From NCBI GenBank assembly GCA_023376005.1, contig CM042145.1:18195154-18259153 (forward strand): a stretch of 64,000 nt of DNA, in the 5' to 3' direction. A program made the position numbers and the translations under genes. The notes beneath the pieces were generated by a model. That model saw only the letters and a list, made by a program, of their open reading frames with translations. It made no database searches and was not told the DNA's origin. Below are positions 10,490-63,502 of this stretch, in pieces (position 1 is the first letter of the stretch; each line of letters opens with the position of its first letter). Source of the DNA: Doryteuthis pealeii (Eukaryota > Mollusca > Cephalopoda > Myopsida > Loliginidae).

Positions 10490-10749
10490 ATGCTGATAGG
10501 TATGCATCCTGCATCCTAATGTACAAAAATCTAAAAGGACGCAGTAAAAACATATCCATACGTCCCAGTGTTTTTATTTTTTCTTCCCTCACCATTTCAA
10601 GCTAACTGTAAATACATTTCAATAGTTTTTTAGAAATGAATTACACAGGATAGGTTATAAGGAAGGAGTTAGACGGCCATAAATTTTCCCAGGGACTCAT
10701 TCAAAGAAAATGTGTGTCCCAGAAACAAAAAAAAGCTATTAGTATCACT
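10490..10749. mobile_element. GATGCTGATAG element, copy a
   Basis: Starts GATGCTGATAGGTATGCATC and ends in a diverged GCTATTAGTATC. The core holds CCATTTCAAGCTAACTGTAA and AATTACACAGGATAGGTT. Eight copies in the window share this core in both orientations. Confidence 0.75.
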
Positions 10750-11004
10750 GCTCACTATAAAATGGTTAAGGAATACAAGTTCTTTAATGTATAACATACA
10801 CTAAATAACAATCAAGCTTAAAAATCTTTTTGAAATATATCTGTAAAAAAATTTTTTTTTTACACACACACACACACTATATATAATTTCTTTTACATAC
10901 ACAGAGAAAATAAAATTTCCCTGAAAATGCATTTCAATTTACTCAAAATTAAATATACAGATATTTCAGACAATGATCACAAATTTGGCTCAGGACCATC
11001 CTCA

Positions 11005-11245
11005 GTGGCAGCAGGCTCTCCATGGCGGATTGTCTATGCCTGAAGCCACCCTGGCGTAACACCATGAAGCCAGGAGGTCCAGAAGAAAGCAGTGGCAACA
11101 AAGCACATCAACATCTTCAGGGACAGCCTTCACATGCAACATCTGTGGTTGAGAATGTTTTTCAAACATTGGACTTCACAGTCACAGGAGGCGCTGTAAC
11201 TTCAGGGGCACAATAACTATATAGTCTTCAGAGACTGAAATGCCA
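11005..11245 (+). mobile_element. LINE C-terminal fragment (zinc-knuckle end), copy 1
   Basis: Homologous to 23495-23885 and 46395-46690. The translation is degraded, but the ACATCTGTGGTTGAGAATG segment corresponds to the CDICGRECF zinc-finger coding stretch. The 3' end is ACTGAAATGCCAATG. Confidence 0.65.
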
Positions 11246-11439
11246 ATGAATGATCACATATACTGTACGATCCTATGCATGTGTGAGTATGTATTTACCC
11301 AACACCTCTGCCAATGGGCAGGAATGCGACACAAGGTCAGTTTTTAAGCAGAGTACTGCTGGATTTGAATTCAAAGACTCTTAGACTGGTTGCCATATCA
11401 AGGTTAAAGAGCCCATTCTGCCCTACTTTTTACCCATAA

Positions 11440-12240
11440 CTTGGGGGGTGGGCGTAGAACAGTGGATTCATACCTTTCCCCAAGGGCATTAGCATAAACT
11501 GAAAGACAAACAGTTCATCCAGTTGCCATGTCCATTTCCTAAGATGATTAACCATTACACCACCCACCTCCATATGCAGAGATAGAACAGACTTATATTG
11601 ACACCCAAGGAGGATATACAGTGTATTAATATGGAGTCCGAGTATTGTTGATTCACCCTTTATTTGAGAACCAGTGCATGCGATTATTTACAGCTTTATT
11701 ACTTATATGTTTATATCTTGAGTAGATCGAAACATTCTTGGGGTGTTGCAATATTATTTTTATCTTAGTGTGTGTTTATCTCCTAAAAAGGATTTTAAAT
11801 TTTCCCATCATTTGTTTCTTTGTTTAATGGCATATCAACCTTGATAGATTATTTAATGCCAAAGCCATCCTTGAAAAAGAACGGTAATGGTACTATTAAA
11901 CCCGTAGGTGGAGGATGAGGGAGTTCATACCTTTCCCAAGGGTATCAGTCCGAAAGTGAACGTAATAGCATAACTGGAGTTCAAACTCACTCACTACGAT
12001 GTTATACCCCATTACACCAGAGACTGCCCCTTTTTCAATATTGGGCAGTTTCTTTGTTTAATAGCATATAAACCTTCAAGGGTTACTTAATGCCAAAACT
12101 ATTATTGTAGAAGAACAATAGCTGGGAGGATAAGGGTGTTTATACCTTTCCCAAGGGTATTAGTCTGAAAGTAAATGTAATAACACTACTGGAGTTCAAA
12201 CTTGCTCACTACAATGCTGCAGTCCAGTACATCAGTCACT
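11440..12240 (-). repeat. Three diverged copies of a second tRNA-derived SINE-like repeat
   Basis: Units near 11440-11580, 11855-12030 and 12050-12235 share ATACCTTTCCCAAGGGTAT. Read on the minus strand, a tRNA-like GGTGTAATGGGGTATAAC box A and GAGTTTGAACTCC box B are visible in the middle copy. Confidence 0.5.
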
Positions 12241-12555
12241 ACATTACGGGGACTCACTGTTTTTTTTTTTATTGATATTTTCATCATTAATTTTGTTTAT
12301 AGTTTATTATGTTCAACTTAAATAAGAAAAACAAATAATAATGATAATAAAACTAAATCACCTGATAATTTTCCAGAGAAAATCCCAGGCAATCAATTTG
12401 AAAAGCAGAAATAATAACAATAAAGGGGATAATAGTTTGTAACAATTGCTAAATACTTACATAAACATAACACTGGGTAAAAGAATTAAAAAAAAAAAAA
12501 AAAAAGGTAAGCCTCCTTCACATTCTACATACATAATGAATCACAGGAAGCAACT

Positions 12556-12563
12556 AGTTAATC

Positions 12564-12624
<61 letters not shown>
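12556..12624. repeat. Simple repeat (TG)n(TA)n
   Basis: About 20 nt of TG followed by about 48 nt of TA. Confidence 0.9.
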
Positions 12625-12628
<4 letters not shown>

Positions 12629-12810
12629 ATAAGATAAATATATAAAGGTTTTACATATCTATTTATTAGGTGACAAAGGAACATTCATGACCATATTGGT
12701 TTCATGCGATGCAATCATCAGGTGAAGATGTTTCAAATGTGGTCGTGAATGTTCCTTTGTCACCTAATAAATAGATATGTAAAACCTTTATATATTTATC
12801 TTATCATATT
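12629..12810. repeat. Long hairpin, about 62-bp near-perfect arms
   Basis: The left arm runs from GATAAATATATAAAGGTTTT to CATTCATGACCA and the right arm is its inverse with about one mismatch. The loop of about 55 nt contains GCGATGCAATCATCAGG. It is flanked by TA repeats on both sides (12577-12624 and 12905-12942). Confidence 0.85.
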
Positions 12811-12901
12811 ATATAACAGCTCTATTTTATATTGAGCACTCTACCAATAATACCGCCTTTCGTACGCCATTCCAGCAAAATCTGAAACAGTGACCATCTA
12901 A

Positions 12902-12902
<1 letters not shown>

Positions 12903-12957
<55 letters not shown>

Positions 12958-12958
12958 G
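12903..12958. repeat. Simple repeat (TA)n(CA)n
   Basis: About 38 nt of TA then CA to about 12957, abutting the next mobile element. Confidence 0.9.
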
Positions 12959-13281
12959 CTGATAGGTAAGCATCCTGCATCCCTGACGCATAAAAATCTA
13001 AAAGGATGCAGTAAAATCCTATCCATGCGTCCCAGTGTTTTTCTTTTTCTTCCCTCACCATTTCAAGTTACCTGTAAATATATTTCAATAGTTTCTTAAA
13101 AATAAATTACACAGGATAGGTTACAAGGTAGGAGTTAGGCGGTTTTAATTGTTTCCCCAGATCATAAATAAATCCCTACAATTTATTAAGAAACTTTAGT
13201 TGGGACCCATCAAATTTTCTGGGGACTCATTCAAAGCAAATATGTGTGTCCCAGGATGCACTAAAACAAAGAGCTATCAGC

Positions 13282-13286
<5 letters not shown>
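12957..13286. mobile_element. GATGCTGATAG element, copy b (expanded)
   Basis: Starts GCTGATAGGTAAGCATCCTG and ends AGCTATCAGCATC. It includes an extra stretch near 13155-13200 (TTTATTAAGAAACTTTAGTT) also seen in the copies at 39690 and 53043, defining a subfamily. Confidence 0.75.

Positions 13287-13371
<85 letters not shown>
13287..13371. repeat. Simple repeat (TA)n(TG)n
   Basis: About 46 nt TA followed by about 38 nt TG, directly at the end of the GATGCTGATAG element. Confidence 0.95.
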
Positions 13372-13927
13372 AAACTTTATATGTAGGTTTGAGTTCTCAA
13401 CTTTCTTTGGTTGAATCCTATCATGGAAATATTTGATATTATTCATATTATATCTCTCTCACGCACACATGCACAAAATACTGACCATACATATGGCTGC
13501 TCTTGTTGGTCATTTAAGATAGAAAACAAAAAGAGAAGTGGTCAGTGGCAAGCAAATGGACCACCATGGTCAAGAGATCATAGAAAACACCAAAAGAAAA
13601 TAAAGTGACTGCTCCCCACCCACCCACCCACCACCAAGTTTTTGGAACTTTTTTTTATGCGGAAGAAAGAGAGGATATAGTTGGGACTTTAACAATTGGA
13701 AATGGCTTTTCAAAGGAGGAACATCTCTCTCTTTCTTAGACACACGTACACTTGTACAAAGCTGTATTTTTTTTTCTTCAAATTTAATATACACACTATT
13801 CAATAAAATACACACACACACACACACACACACATGTACACATTCAAATATGAACAAGCGTCTGTAAGTGTGTTCATGCGCACAAATGTATGCATGTTTA
13901 AGCAGGTCATCAACTAAAATGGTTAAG

Positions 13928-14488
13928 TAGGTGGTGTGGCCTATTGTCATTATCAACCAGGCAGTGAGGGAGTCTATCCCCTGTTCACCAGCGCTAGTTG
14001 GTTGGCTTTTTGTTTTATAGCATATCAACCATTTTCAGGTCATTTAATGCCGAATCAAGTCATTTTGATATCAACCAAAATGGTTAAGTAATTGAAGTAG
14101 GCAGTGAGAGAGTCTATCCCCTTTTCACCAGCGCTAGTTGGTTGGCTTTTTGTTTTACGGCATATCAACCATTTTCAGGTTATTTAATGCCAAATTAAGT
14201 CATTTTGATATTCGTTTACTTACTTATGGTCACTCATCGCTGTTTAACTTTGACGATCTAGTGGGAACCAGTGCTTTCAACATGACTTGACCGTAAATTC
14301 ACCAGCGCCATACCAGAGAGATTGTTCTTGTGTCTAAGGTGGAGCACCACACCTACCATCAGCTCCCCCACTTTATCACACAGTTCCAAGCTATGCTACT
14401 CATGCGCTCAGTCAGCGAGGGCCAGTATCAAACTCAGAACTTGTAATTCCAAGGCGGATGCTCTAATAACTGAGCTAAACCGGGCCCC
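13928..14488 (-). mobile_element. tRNA-derived SINE interrupted by a 5S-derived SINE
   Basis: The tRNA-SINE tail (13928-13994) and body (14298-14488) are the two halves of one minus-strand copy. TTCACCAGCGC is duplicated at 13984-13994 and 14298-14308, an 11-bp target duplication. The tRNA-like head (box A and B) lies at about 14410-14488. Confidence 0.75.
13995..14297 (-). mobile_element. 5S rRNA-derived SINE with flanking target duplication
   Basis: The minus strand begins TTTACGGTCAAGTCATG (5S 5' end), passes the 5S core GTTAAACAGCGATGAG and ends ATATGCCGTAAAACAAAAAG. An internal tandem duplication repeats the tail plus some flanking tRNA-SINE (13984-14060 versus 14090-14200). Confidence 0.75.
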
Positions 14489-14624
14489 TAAAAGGAATAA
14501 GTAAAACAATATAAATAAAACTTAAAAAGGTGATTAAATAGATTCTAGTTTTTCTTTCTTATATTGGACCAATTATTGATGAGAGGGAGGGAATTGTTGA
14601 TATAACGCATCAGAAGTTGGTTGT

Positions 14625-15035
14625 TAGTGTTTTACAGCATATCAACCCTTTTCGGGTCATGCCGAATCAAGTCATTTAGATATTCGGTTTCTTACTTGTT
14701 TGTTTTGTTTTACGGCATATCAACCTCATTGGGTCATTTAATGCCAACTAAATTTTGGATTCGTAGCAAAAGTTTGGTAGAAAACAAATGTATATATGTA
14801 TACATTTTAACTATTGTTCAATTACTCATATTTTTGAGTACAATCCTACTTTTAGAAAATTCAAATTCTGGATGGTCTTATTTTTGTGAAAAGTTTTTTT
14901 TTTTTTCAAATTACTTGCTTGATAGTAGTACCTGCTATTGCTTAAATGGTCACCCATCTAAGTAATGAATACGTTCATCGCTGCTTAACTTTGGTGTTCT
15001 AGTGGGAACTAGTGCTTTCAGCATAACTTAACCGT
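14625..15035 (-). mobile_element. 5S-derived SINE copies, one interrupted
   Basis: A tail fragment at 14627-14690 (CATATCAACCCTTTTCGGG), then a copy with its tail at 14704-14760 and its 5S head at 14925-15035. A stretch of about 170 bp at 14760-14925 separates the two parts. Confidence 0.55.
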
Positions 15036-15172
15036 AAGCCAACATATCAGAAGAGAAAGGTTGAAAAGATAAAAGAAAAAAAAAAAAAGGAAAATATATT
15101 TTTTGTAACAAAGAACAGCACCCACCTGGCAGTGTAAATAACTATGTCTATTGAGAATACCTAATGATTAAA

Positions 15173-15424
15173 GTAAAGTCGTTGGGGCGGCCTAAAGTCG
15201 GTATCAGCCAGTCAGCGAGGGAGTCTATCCCCTTTTCAATAGCGCTAGACCAAGGAGATTGTTTTTTGCGTTTAAGTTGGAGCGCCACACCTACCATCAG
15301 CTCCTTACTTTACCGCACAGATCCCTGTGCTACTCATACGCTGAGTTGGCGAGGACCGGAATCGAACTAGGAACCTTGTGGTTTCTAGCCGAACACTCTA
15401 CCGACTGAGCTAACCCGGATGGCC
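15173..15424 (-). mobile_element. tRNA-derived SINE, full length
   Basis: The minus strand starts with a tRNA-like head: box A TAGCTCAGTCGGTAGAG, box B region GGTTCCTAGTTCGATTCC. The body is shared with nine other copies, and the tail ends GGCCGCCCCAACGACTTTAC-like. Confidence 0.85.
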
Positions 15425-15809
15425 TAAAATAAATTCCATGATGAATATTTGCAAATTGTTAGTGACAACAAAATCAACTAGTAGAGCTGAAAAAATCTTT
15501 TTTATATTTTCAAATAACAAATTTGGTAGAATGAAGTCTGAAACCATTAACAAAGAATCAGATAAGTACAAAATAACAATGGTCATTGGCGACTGTCCAT
15601 AAATTGTACAAGATAATTGTGTGTGAGACATGAGTGTGTGTGAGTGCGTGAGTGTGTGCATGCACGCATGTAGTGTTTCGTAGTTTTGTATGTATGTAAT
15701 TGTGTGGCAATGGTACATACATCAGAGAATGAAGATAGTGAAGAGGAAGTGAGGGAACAAAAAAATAAAAAAAATAAAAAATAAAAAAAAAATAAAAAAA
15801 TAAAGTTGC

Positions 15810-58204
<42,395 letters not shown>

Positions 58205-58277
58205 TGTACACACGTAGATTTATTTCAAATACAACAGAGCAGAGAAGGACAACTGTGTCGTTTTATATTCCGGTCGG

Positions 58278-58285
58278 TATATATA
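58278..58285 (-). promoter_or_regulatory. Possible TATA box for SMARCAD1
   Basis: TATATATA lies about 75 nt upstream of the ATG on the minus strand, with a small GC-richer patch next to it. The spacing would put transcription start near 58250. This is inference from position; the window is AT-rich, so chance matches are common. Confidence 0.3.
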
Positions 58286-58369
58286 GACGATTATTACAGG
58301 ATGCAAATAATCGTAGAATGTTGATATAAATAATAATAATTAAAAGGGAAGTTCTTTTCCCCCCGTCTC

Positions 58370-59930
58370 TTCAAGTGTCAAAAATGAATTTGACTTTTAG
58401 GCTACGTATAGAGCGATTTTTTGGTTGGTAGCAAAGTGAAAGCAAAAAATAATGAAGTACGGAAGCTGAAGGAAATATTAATATCCAACACCCGCAAGGT
58501 TTATAATCAGACCGACATAAACAAGTAATATGAACAAACTTTCTGGTAACACCCACATGTACGAGAGAGGGTCCCCAAAATAAAATCGACCTTGTGTCAC
58601 ATTTCACCCTCGTGAGGAATTGGATAAACACCTACCTGTGCTGTCTAAGTACGCGAAAAAATAATTAAAGACGAGTACGTCGTCTTTGTTGTTCCTTAAA
58701 AAAAGCTAACTTCTAGATAACAGAGTTTGACATAAGGTTTGTTTCTTAGCTTTGTTTGTTTTTTGGCTTTTTTCAAGTCAAGATTGGTGAATCCAGGAAA
58801 AGATGCGGGGGGAAAAAAGAGATAAAGTAGAAAGGAAGGAGAAAAAGAAGTTGTCTATATCATATCTCTCAATAGAGGGTTACATCCCGCCTTTAAAGCC
58901 GACATAGAAATAAAAGAAAGAGGGAGAAAGAGAAGTAATGCAGACAACGTGCTACTATCATCAACCACCGGGTTAGACATTGAAAAATAAAATTAGAGAC
59001 ACCATTAATCTAGCAACAATTTTAAACAATGGAAAAAGTTAGAAGCATTCAAAATTGACTCGTCTTATTATTTTTTTCTCATCAAATTATCTTGCTCCGG
59101 AGTGAAAAGTGTGGAAAGAAAAAAAAACAAAAAATCCTGCGAACTAGTTTGGAGTGTTTCTATCTTCGCACACTGGAGAGTTCTGATCTTTGTGTGTAAC
59201 TCAAGCGTGTGGGTCCCTGTGTTGAACTGATCTTGTATCATATTTGTCTTCGTGGGGAGGCAAATAAGTACGTTATGATCAACAACTGTCATATGGGTTG
59301 ATTTTTCATGTTTGGCATTACATAACTTTAAAGTTGTCTTGACATAACCCAACATTCTCATAAATATTTACATTTTTCTTGTTAAAAGAGAAAAACAAAG
59401 CACTATAAGACTATTATATCTTAAAATTTAAATCAAAATTATTTGCTTCTAAAATCTTTACTGAAAGTTTTAGAATATTTTAATTAAATAATCACTACTT
59501 TTGATATATAACTAAATTTGAACCTTTTTTTCACAAACTGAACATGTTTTGATATTTAAAAAAAAAAAACACTTTCAAACTAGTTTTAAAACTTCCAAAT
59601 AATAAAAAAAAATATTTAAAAAAAAAAAAGAAAGTAAATACTCTTGAAAAAAATTTTTTTTAACAATTAAAAAGTCAATTAGGAGGCTTACTACTACCAA
59701 GAGTAAAATGTAAATTTACTGTATTTGTAATCGTACGTTGTTCATTTTTCAAGGTTATAAAGACCATTATCAAACAAAACCACGGGGAAATGGTAACAGA
59801 GAGAAAACGAGAACGAAAGAGAGAATTTAATAAATTTAGCTTAAAAATGCCATCACAAGGAAGAGGAAAAAAAGTATTCCTGAAATTGACAATGAGACTA
59901 TCCACCCCTGACATACGATGATAGGTGGGT
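58370..59930. other. Upstream region, no gene recognised
   Basis: Minus-strand frames at 58371-58631, 59068-59361 and 59675-59914 lack recognisable domains or splice context. The region may hold promoter-distal sequence of SMARCAD1. Confidence 0.4.
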
Positions 59931-60009
59931 CACTGCTTACTGACAAAAGGTTAACCCACTTTTTCCAGCAATAGTTACAAAAGAGTCTTTGAGAAGAGAT
60001 AAAAGTGAG

Positions 60010-60470
60010 AGGTTTTTTTTAACTTTAGTTTATTTTTTTCTTGAGTTCAAGGTTGCAGGTTCACATAATTGTTTCAGCCATTTCTCATCTTAAAATTGAT
60101 ACAAACAAAAAAGTAACGATGGTAATTTTTTTTTTTAAATTAAATAAGAAATTATACACATTAAGATATCTGTTCTGATTCTTCAAAAAATGGCACATTG
60201 TAACGCAATATTTGTTAGCACAATACCATCAGAATAGTCTAGGTATTTACCACGTACCCCATGGGTGACGGGTGCAAAAATGCGTTGATCCCGTCGACAT
60301 TCCCCCTCAAGGGAGGCGCCTCAGGCACTGGGCAATAAACCCAGCCCTGCCCCTTTAAATCAAGGGGGCAGGTGTTGCCTTGTGGGAAGCCCCCTGGGAT
60401 CAACGATGTTAGCTTTTACGAAACCGGAGTTAGATATGTTGACCATATGGATAATAAAACAATTTCCAGT
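60010..60470 (+). repeat. Direct duplication, copy 1, interrupted by a GC-rich repeat
   Basis: 60040-60235 (GAGTTCAAGGTTGCAG, AAAAAAGTAACGATGGTAA, ACAATACCATCAGAATAGTC) and 60446-60470 (ATGGATAATAAAACAATTT) match 62145-62385. The stretch between, about 60241-60440, is the GC-rich repeat also at 4460 and 45826. Confidence 0.8.
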
Positions 60471-60524
60471 GCAATCAGGCCACTGATTTCCAAATAAGTT
60501 TTAACTGATTTTTTAAAAATTAAG

Positions 60525-61560
60525 AATATATATAGGGATAGGCATTTTTGTCGTCTGCTAGGAATTTTAAAAGCGAATTAAAAATAATTAAATCTATTAT
60601 TTAAGGTCAAACTGTGTCTAAATCGATAAGTAGTAACATAATATTCTTATTAAAAAAGAAAAATATCATTACATATGCAGTTTATTTTTAATAAATTAAT
60701 TAAAGGGATTTGTTTTGGTCAATTTCGACGCGATCCGCCATTCTGTCTCTTTTTCGATGGTTTTAAGTGTTTGTTTACAATTTTTATGTAACATTCGCGA
60801 TTGCAAAAAAAATTTACCAAAAATCAGATAATTATCCGATTTTAATGAAATTTTTGGTATTGATTTAACAATTAATGAATTTTATAATACATCAGTTATT
60901 TTATTTCAAAACTTTATTTTAGTATTTTTGCTATGAAAAATCAATATATAAAATTCATTTAAAATGTGAAAAATCTGATGTTAAGTTTAAAATGTTATAT
61001 TTTTAGATTCTAGAAATAAATATCTATTTAATGCAAACCTTATTTCATTGCATCAAAGTATACTTTTTGAAGAAAAACTCGATTGAAAATGTACCCCCAC
61101 CCCTTTTTAAAAAGAAAAAATATCGATGTATAATTTTTTTTCTTTTATAAAATAATAGCCAATTAAATAATTATCGAAATGAGTAAAAAAAAATCTCCAA
61201 AAAATTAATTCTCTTTTATTTTTTTTACACTTTATTTTTCGATTTTCGGTACTTATTTTCTCATAGAATAGCCACCATAAATTTTTTTTTTTTTTTTTTT
61301 TGCTTCTATTCATAACTTCGGTCTTTTATCTCTTTATTTATACTGTAATTAGTACAATATAAGACCAACTTGAAAAAAATGTTATACCCCCAACATAAGG
61401 GGGGTCAAAATTAAGCGACCTGAAAAAAATGAGAAAGTTTTGAAATAAAATAAATAATGCATTATAAAGATCATTGATTGATACATAAACACTGAAAATT
61501 TCATTAAAATCCGATAATTCCCTGATTTTTGGTAAATTTGTCAAAAACGCATTTTAGGCT
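60525..61560 (+). repeat. Long AT-rich interspersed repeat, most complete copy
   Basis: Collinear with the inverse of 1-725. It continues into GACCTGAAAAAAATGAG and TAAAATCCGATAATTCCCTG, itself an inverted partial copy of the 60830-60910 segment. Confidence 0.65.
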
Positions 61561-61575
61561 CATTTTGCCAGTAGC

Positions 61576-61579
61576 TAAA

Positions 61580-61619
<40 letters not shown>
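61576..61619. repeat. Simple repeat (TA)n
   Basis: About 44 nt of TA with one interruption near the start. Confidence 0.9.
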
Positions 61620-61621
<2 letters not shown>

Positions 61622-61892
61622 TATAGGTAATAAGGGAGTGAACACCAGTTTATAAACGAGGAGTATTCCCCCTTTTCCAAAATATTTAGATACAGAATTA
61701 TTTACAATTTAGGCAAAATTACGGAAGCGTGGATGTATAGAAATTTTCTACAAAATGGTTACACAGCATAGCCAAAATACGTAAGAAAAAATAACAACAC
61801 AACAAGGATACGCCCACTGAACAGTTCACACATCCAGACAAATATCACTATATTTTTTTTAAAAAGGGGAATAACTTATGTCCCTTTAGTCT

Positions 61893-62117
61893 TCCGTGCA
61901 GAAAAAGAACTATCGTTTGTAATAATTTTTTAGATATATAAAAATCTCGGAAAATATGTTGCACAAAATTGCACATTTTTAAACTTACGTTTTTAGATAT
62001 TCTTATATATCTAAGAACGTAAGTTTAAAAATGGAATTTTGTGCAACATATTTTCTGAGATCTTTATATATCTAAAAAAATTATTACAAACGATAGTTCT
62101 TTTCCTGCACGGAAAAG
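61893..62117. mobile_element. Palindrome of about 220 bp
   Basis: Ends CCGTGCAGAAAAAGAACTAT and ATAGTTCTTTTCCTGCACGG; inner arms TGTTGCACAAAATT and AAACTTACGTT. Centre near 62003. Confidence 0.88.
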
Positions 62118-62129
62118 TGAGAATTTTTT

Positions 62130-62390
62130 AAAAACTTTAGTCTATTTTCTTCTTGAGTTCAAGGTTGCAGCTTCACATAACTGTTTCAGGTATTTCTCAT
62201 CTTCTTAGAATTAATACAAACAAAAAAGTAACGATGGTAAACTCTTTTTTTAATTAAATTAAAGGAATAAGAAATTATATAGAGAGACACATTAAGATAT
62301 CTGTTCTGATTCCTCAAAAAATGGCGCAATATTTGTTAGCACAATACCATCAGAATAGTCTAACATGGATAATAAAACAATTTGTTCTTG
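62130..62390 (+). repeat. Direct duplication, copy 2 (uninterrupted)
   Basis: Matches 60010-60470 without the GC-rich insertion: ATCAGAATAGTCTAACATGG is continuous here. Confidence 0.8.
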
Positions 62391-62849
62391 TGTTTCAATA
62401 TCGACTTCAACATGGATGCTTCCAGATGTTTAAAATTCACTATTAAATTTTTAAGTGAATAAAAAACGGCCAATTGAATCAGAAAAAATCCTTTTTTGCA
62501 TCAATTCAAAGGAAAATATTGTTTTTAAAACTACGAGAAAAAAAAACATGCTATATAAATTTTTTTTTTAGTTTTAAGAAAATAAATTTTCAAAGCCCTT
62601 TTTTTGGGGTATTTATTTTTTTATGTGTTCTTCAGGATTTGATCTTTTTAGAAATGTAAAAATTAGAGACCGGAGAATTTTTTTCTTCAAATGAAGATAC
62701 TACTACATTGTCACCACTCTGCCATGGTGAGGAAGGGTTGGACTTAACGGTGTGAATTAACTGGTCTATGTCCCTGCTCTTCTTACAAGCTTAGAGGAAG
62801 TCAAGCAGAGATTTACCGCTGCACTGGAGAATGTTACTTAAGAGATGCT

Positions 62850-63200
62850 CCAATGATAAAAATAACTACAAGTCTTGTTGGTTAATTATGCATGACTTAA
62901 AGAATAACTTTAATAAGAAGCCCAACATGGCGACTGGACGGTCACAGTCATGGGCTAAAATAAAACCTTTGATCAAAGTAACTACAAGTCTTGTTGGTTA
63001 ATTATGCATGACTTAAAGAATGCCTTTAATAAGAAGCCCTTAGTCAGAAAATGAAGCAGCAACAAGTAGAAGACCAGACAAAGTAGAAAGAAGTAAAGAT
63101 CGAACATGGCAGCTGGACGGTTGTGGATGGCCGATAGAAAGAAGATAGAAAGTAACAAGCAAGTAAGTCATACGACTCGATCTGTATCTCTCTCTATGTT
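62850..63200 (+). repeat. LTR-like fragment with internal duplication
   Basis: AACTACAAGTCTTGTTGGTT plus AATTATGCATGACTTAAAGA occurs twice (62863-62903 and 62979-63019). Related to the LTR-like block at 52090. Confidence 0.5.
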
Positions 63201-63299
63201 GATCCACTCTTTCTATCACATAAGAACTCTTGTTTATGTACCCAACAAGAAAGGGGTACATAATATTTCTTGTTTTTCCAATTTTTATTGGTTGGTTGG

Positions 63300-63500
63300 C
63301 TGGTTGTTTTGTTTTATGGCATATCAACTCTTTTCAGGTTATTTAATGCTGAATCAAGTCATTTTTAATAAACAAAGGACTCAGGCTGTTTACAATACCA
63401 GCTGCTGCTTAAGTGGTCACTCAAATATTGAACAGGCTCATCACTGCTTAACTTCAGTAATCTAGTGGGAACCAGTGCTTTCAGCATGACTTGTCCGTAA
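63300..63500 (-). mobile_element. 5S-derived SINE adjoining the tandem array
   Basis: On the minus strand: 5S head TTACGGACAAGTCATGCTG, core GAAGTTAAGCAGTGATGAGC, tail AGTTGATATGCCATAAAAC. Confidence 0.75.
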
Positions 63501-63502
63501 TT

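Noticed and set aside
13570..14028. 152-aa minus-strand frame
   Set aside because: Contains CA-repeat-derived VCVCVC and SINE sequence; not a gene.
59068..59361. 97-aa minus-strand frame upstream of SMARCAD1
   Set aside because: No recognisable domain, no splice or start context; AT-rich chance ORF.
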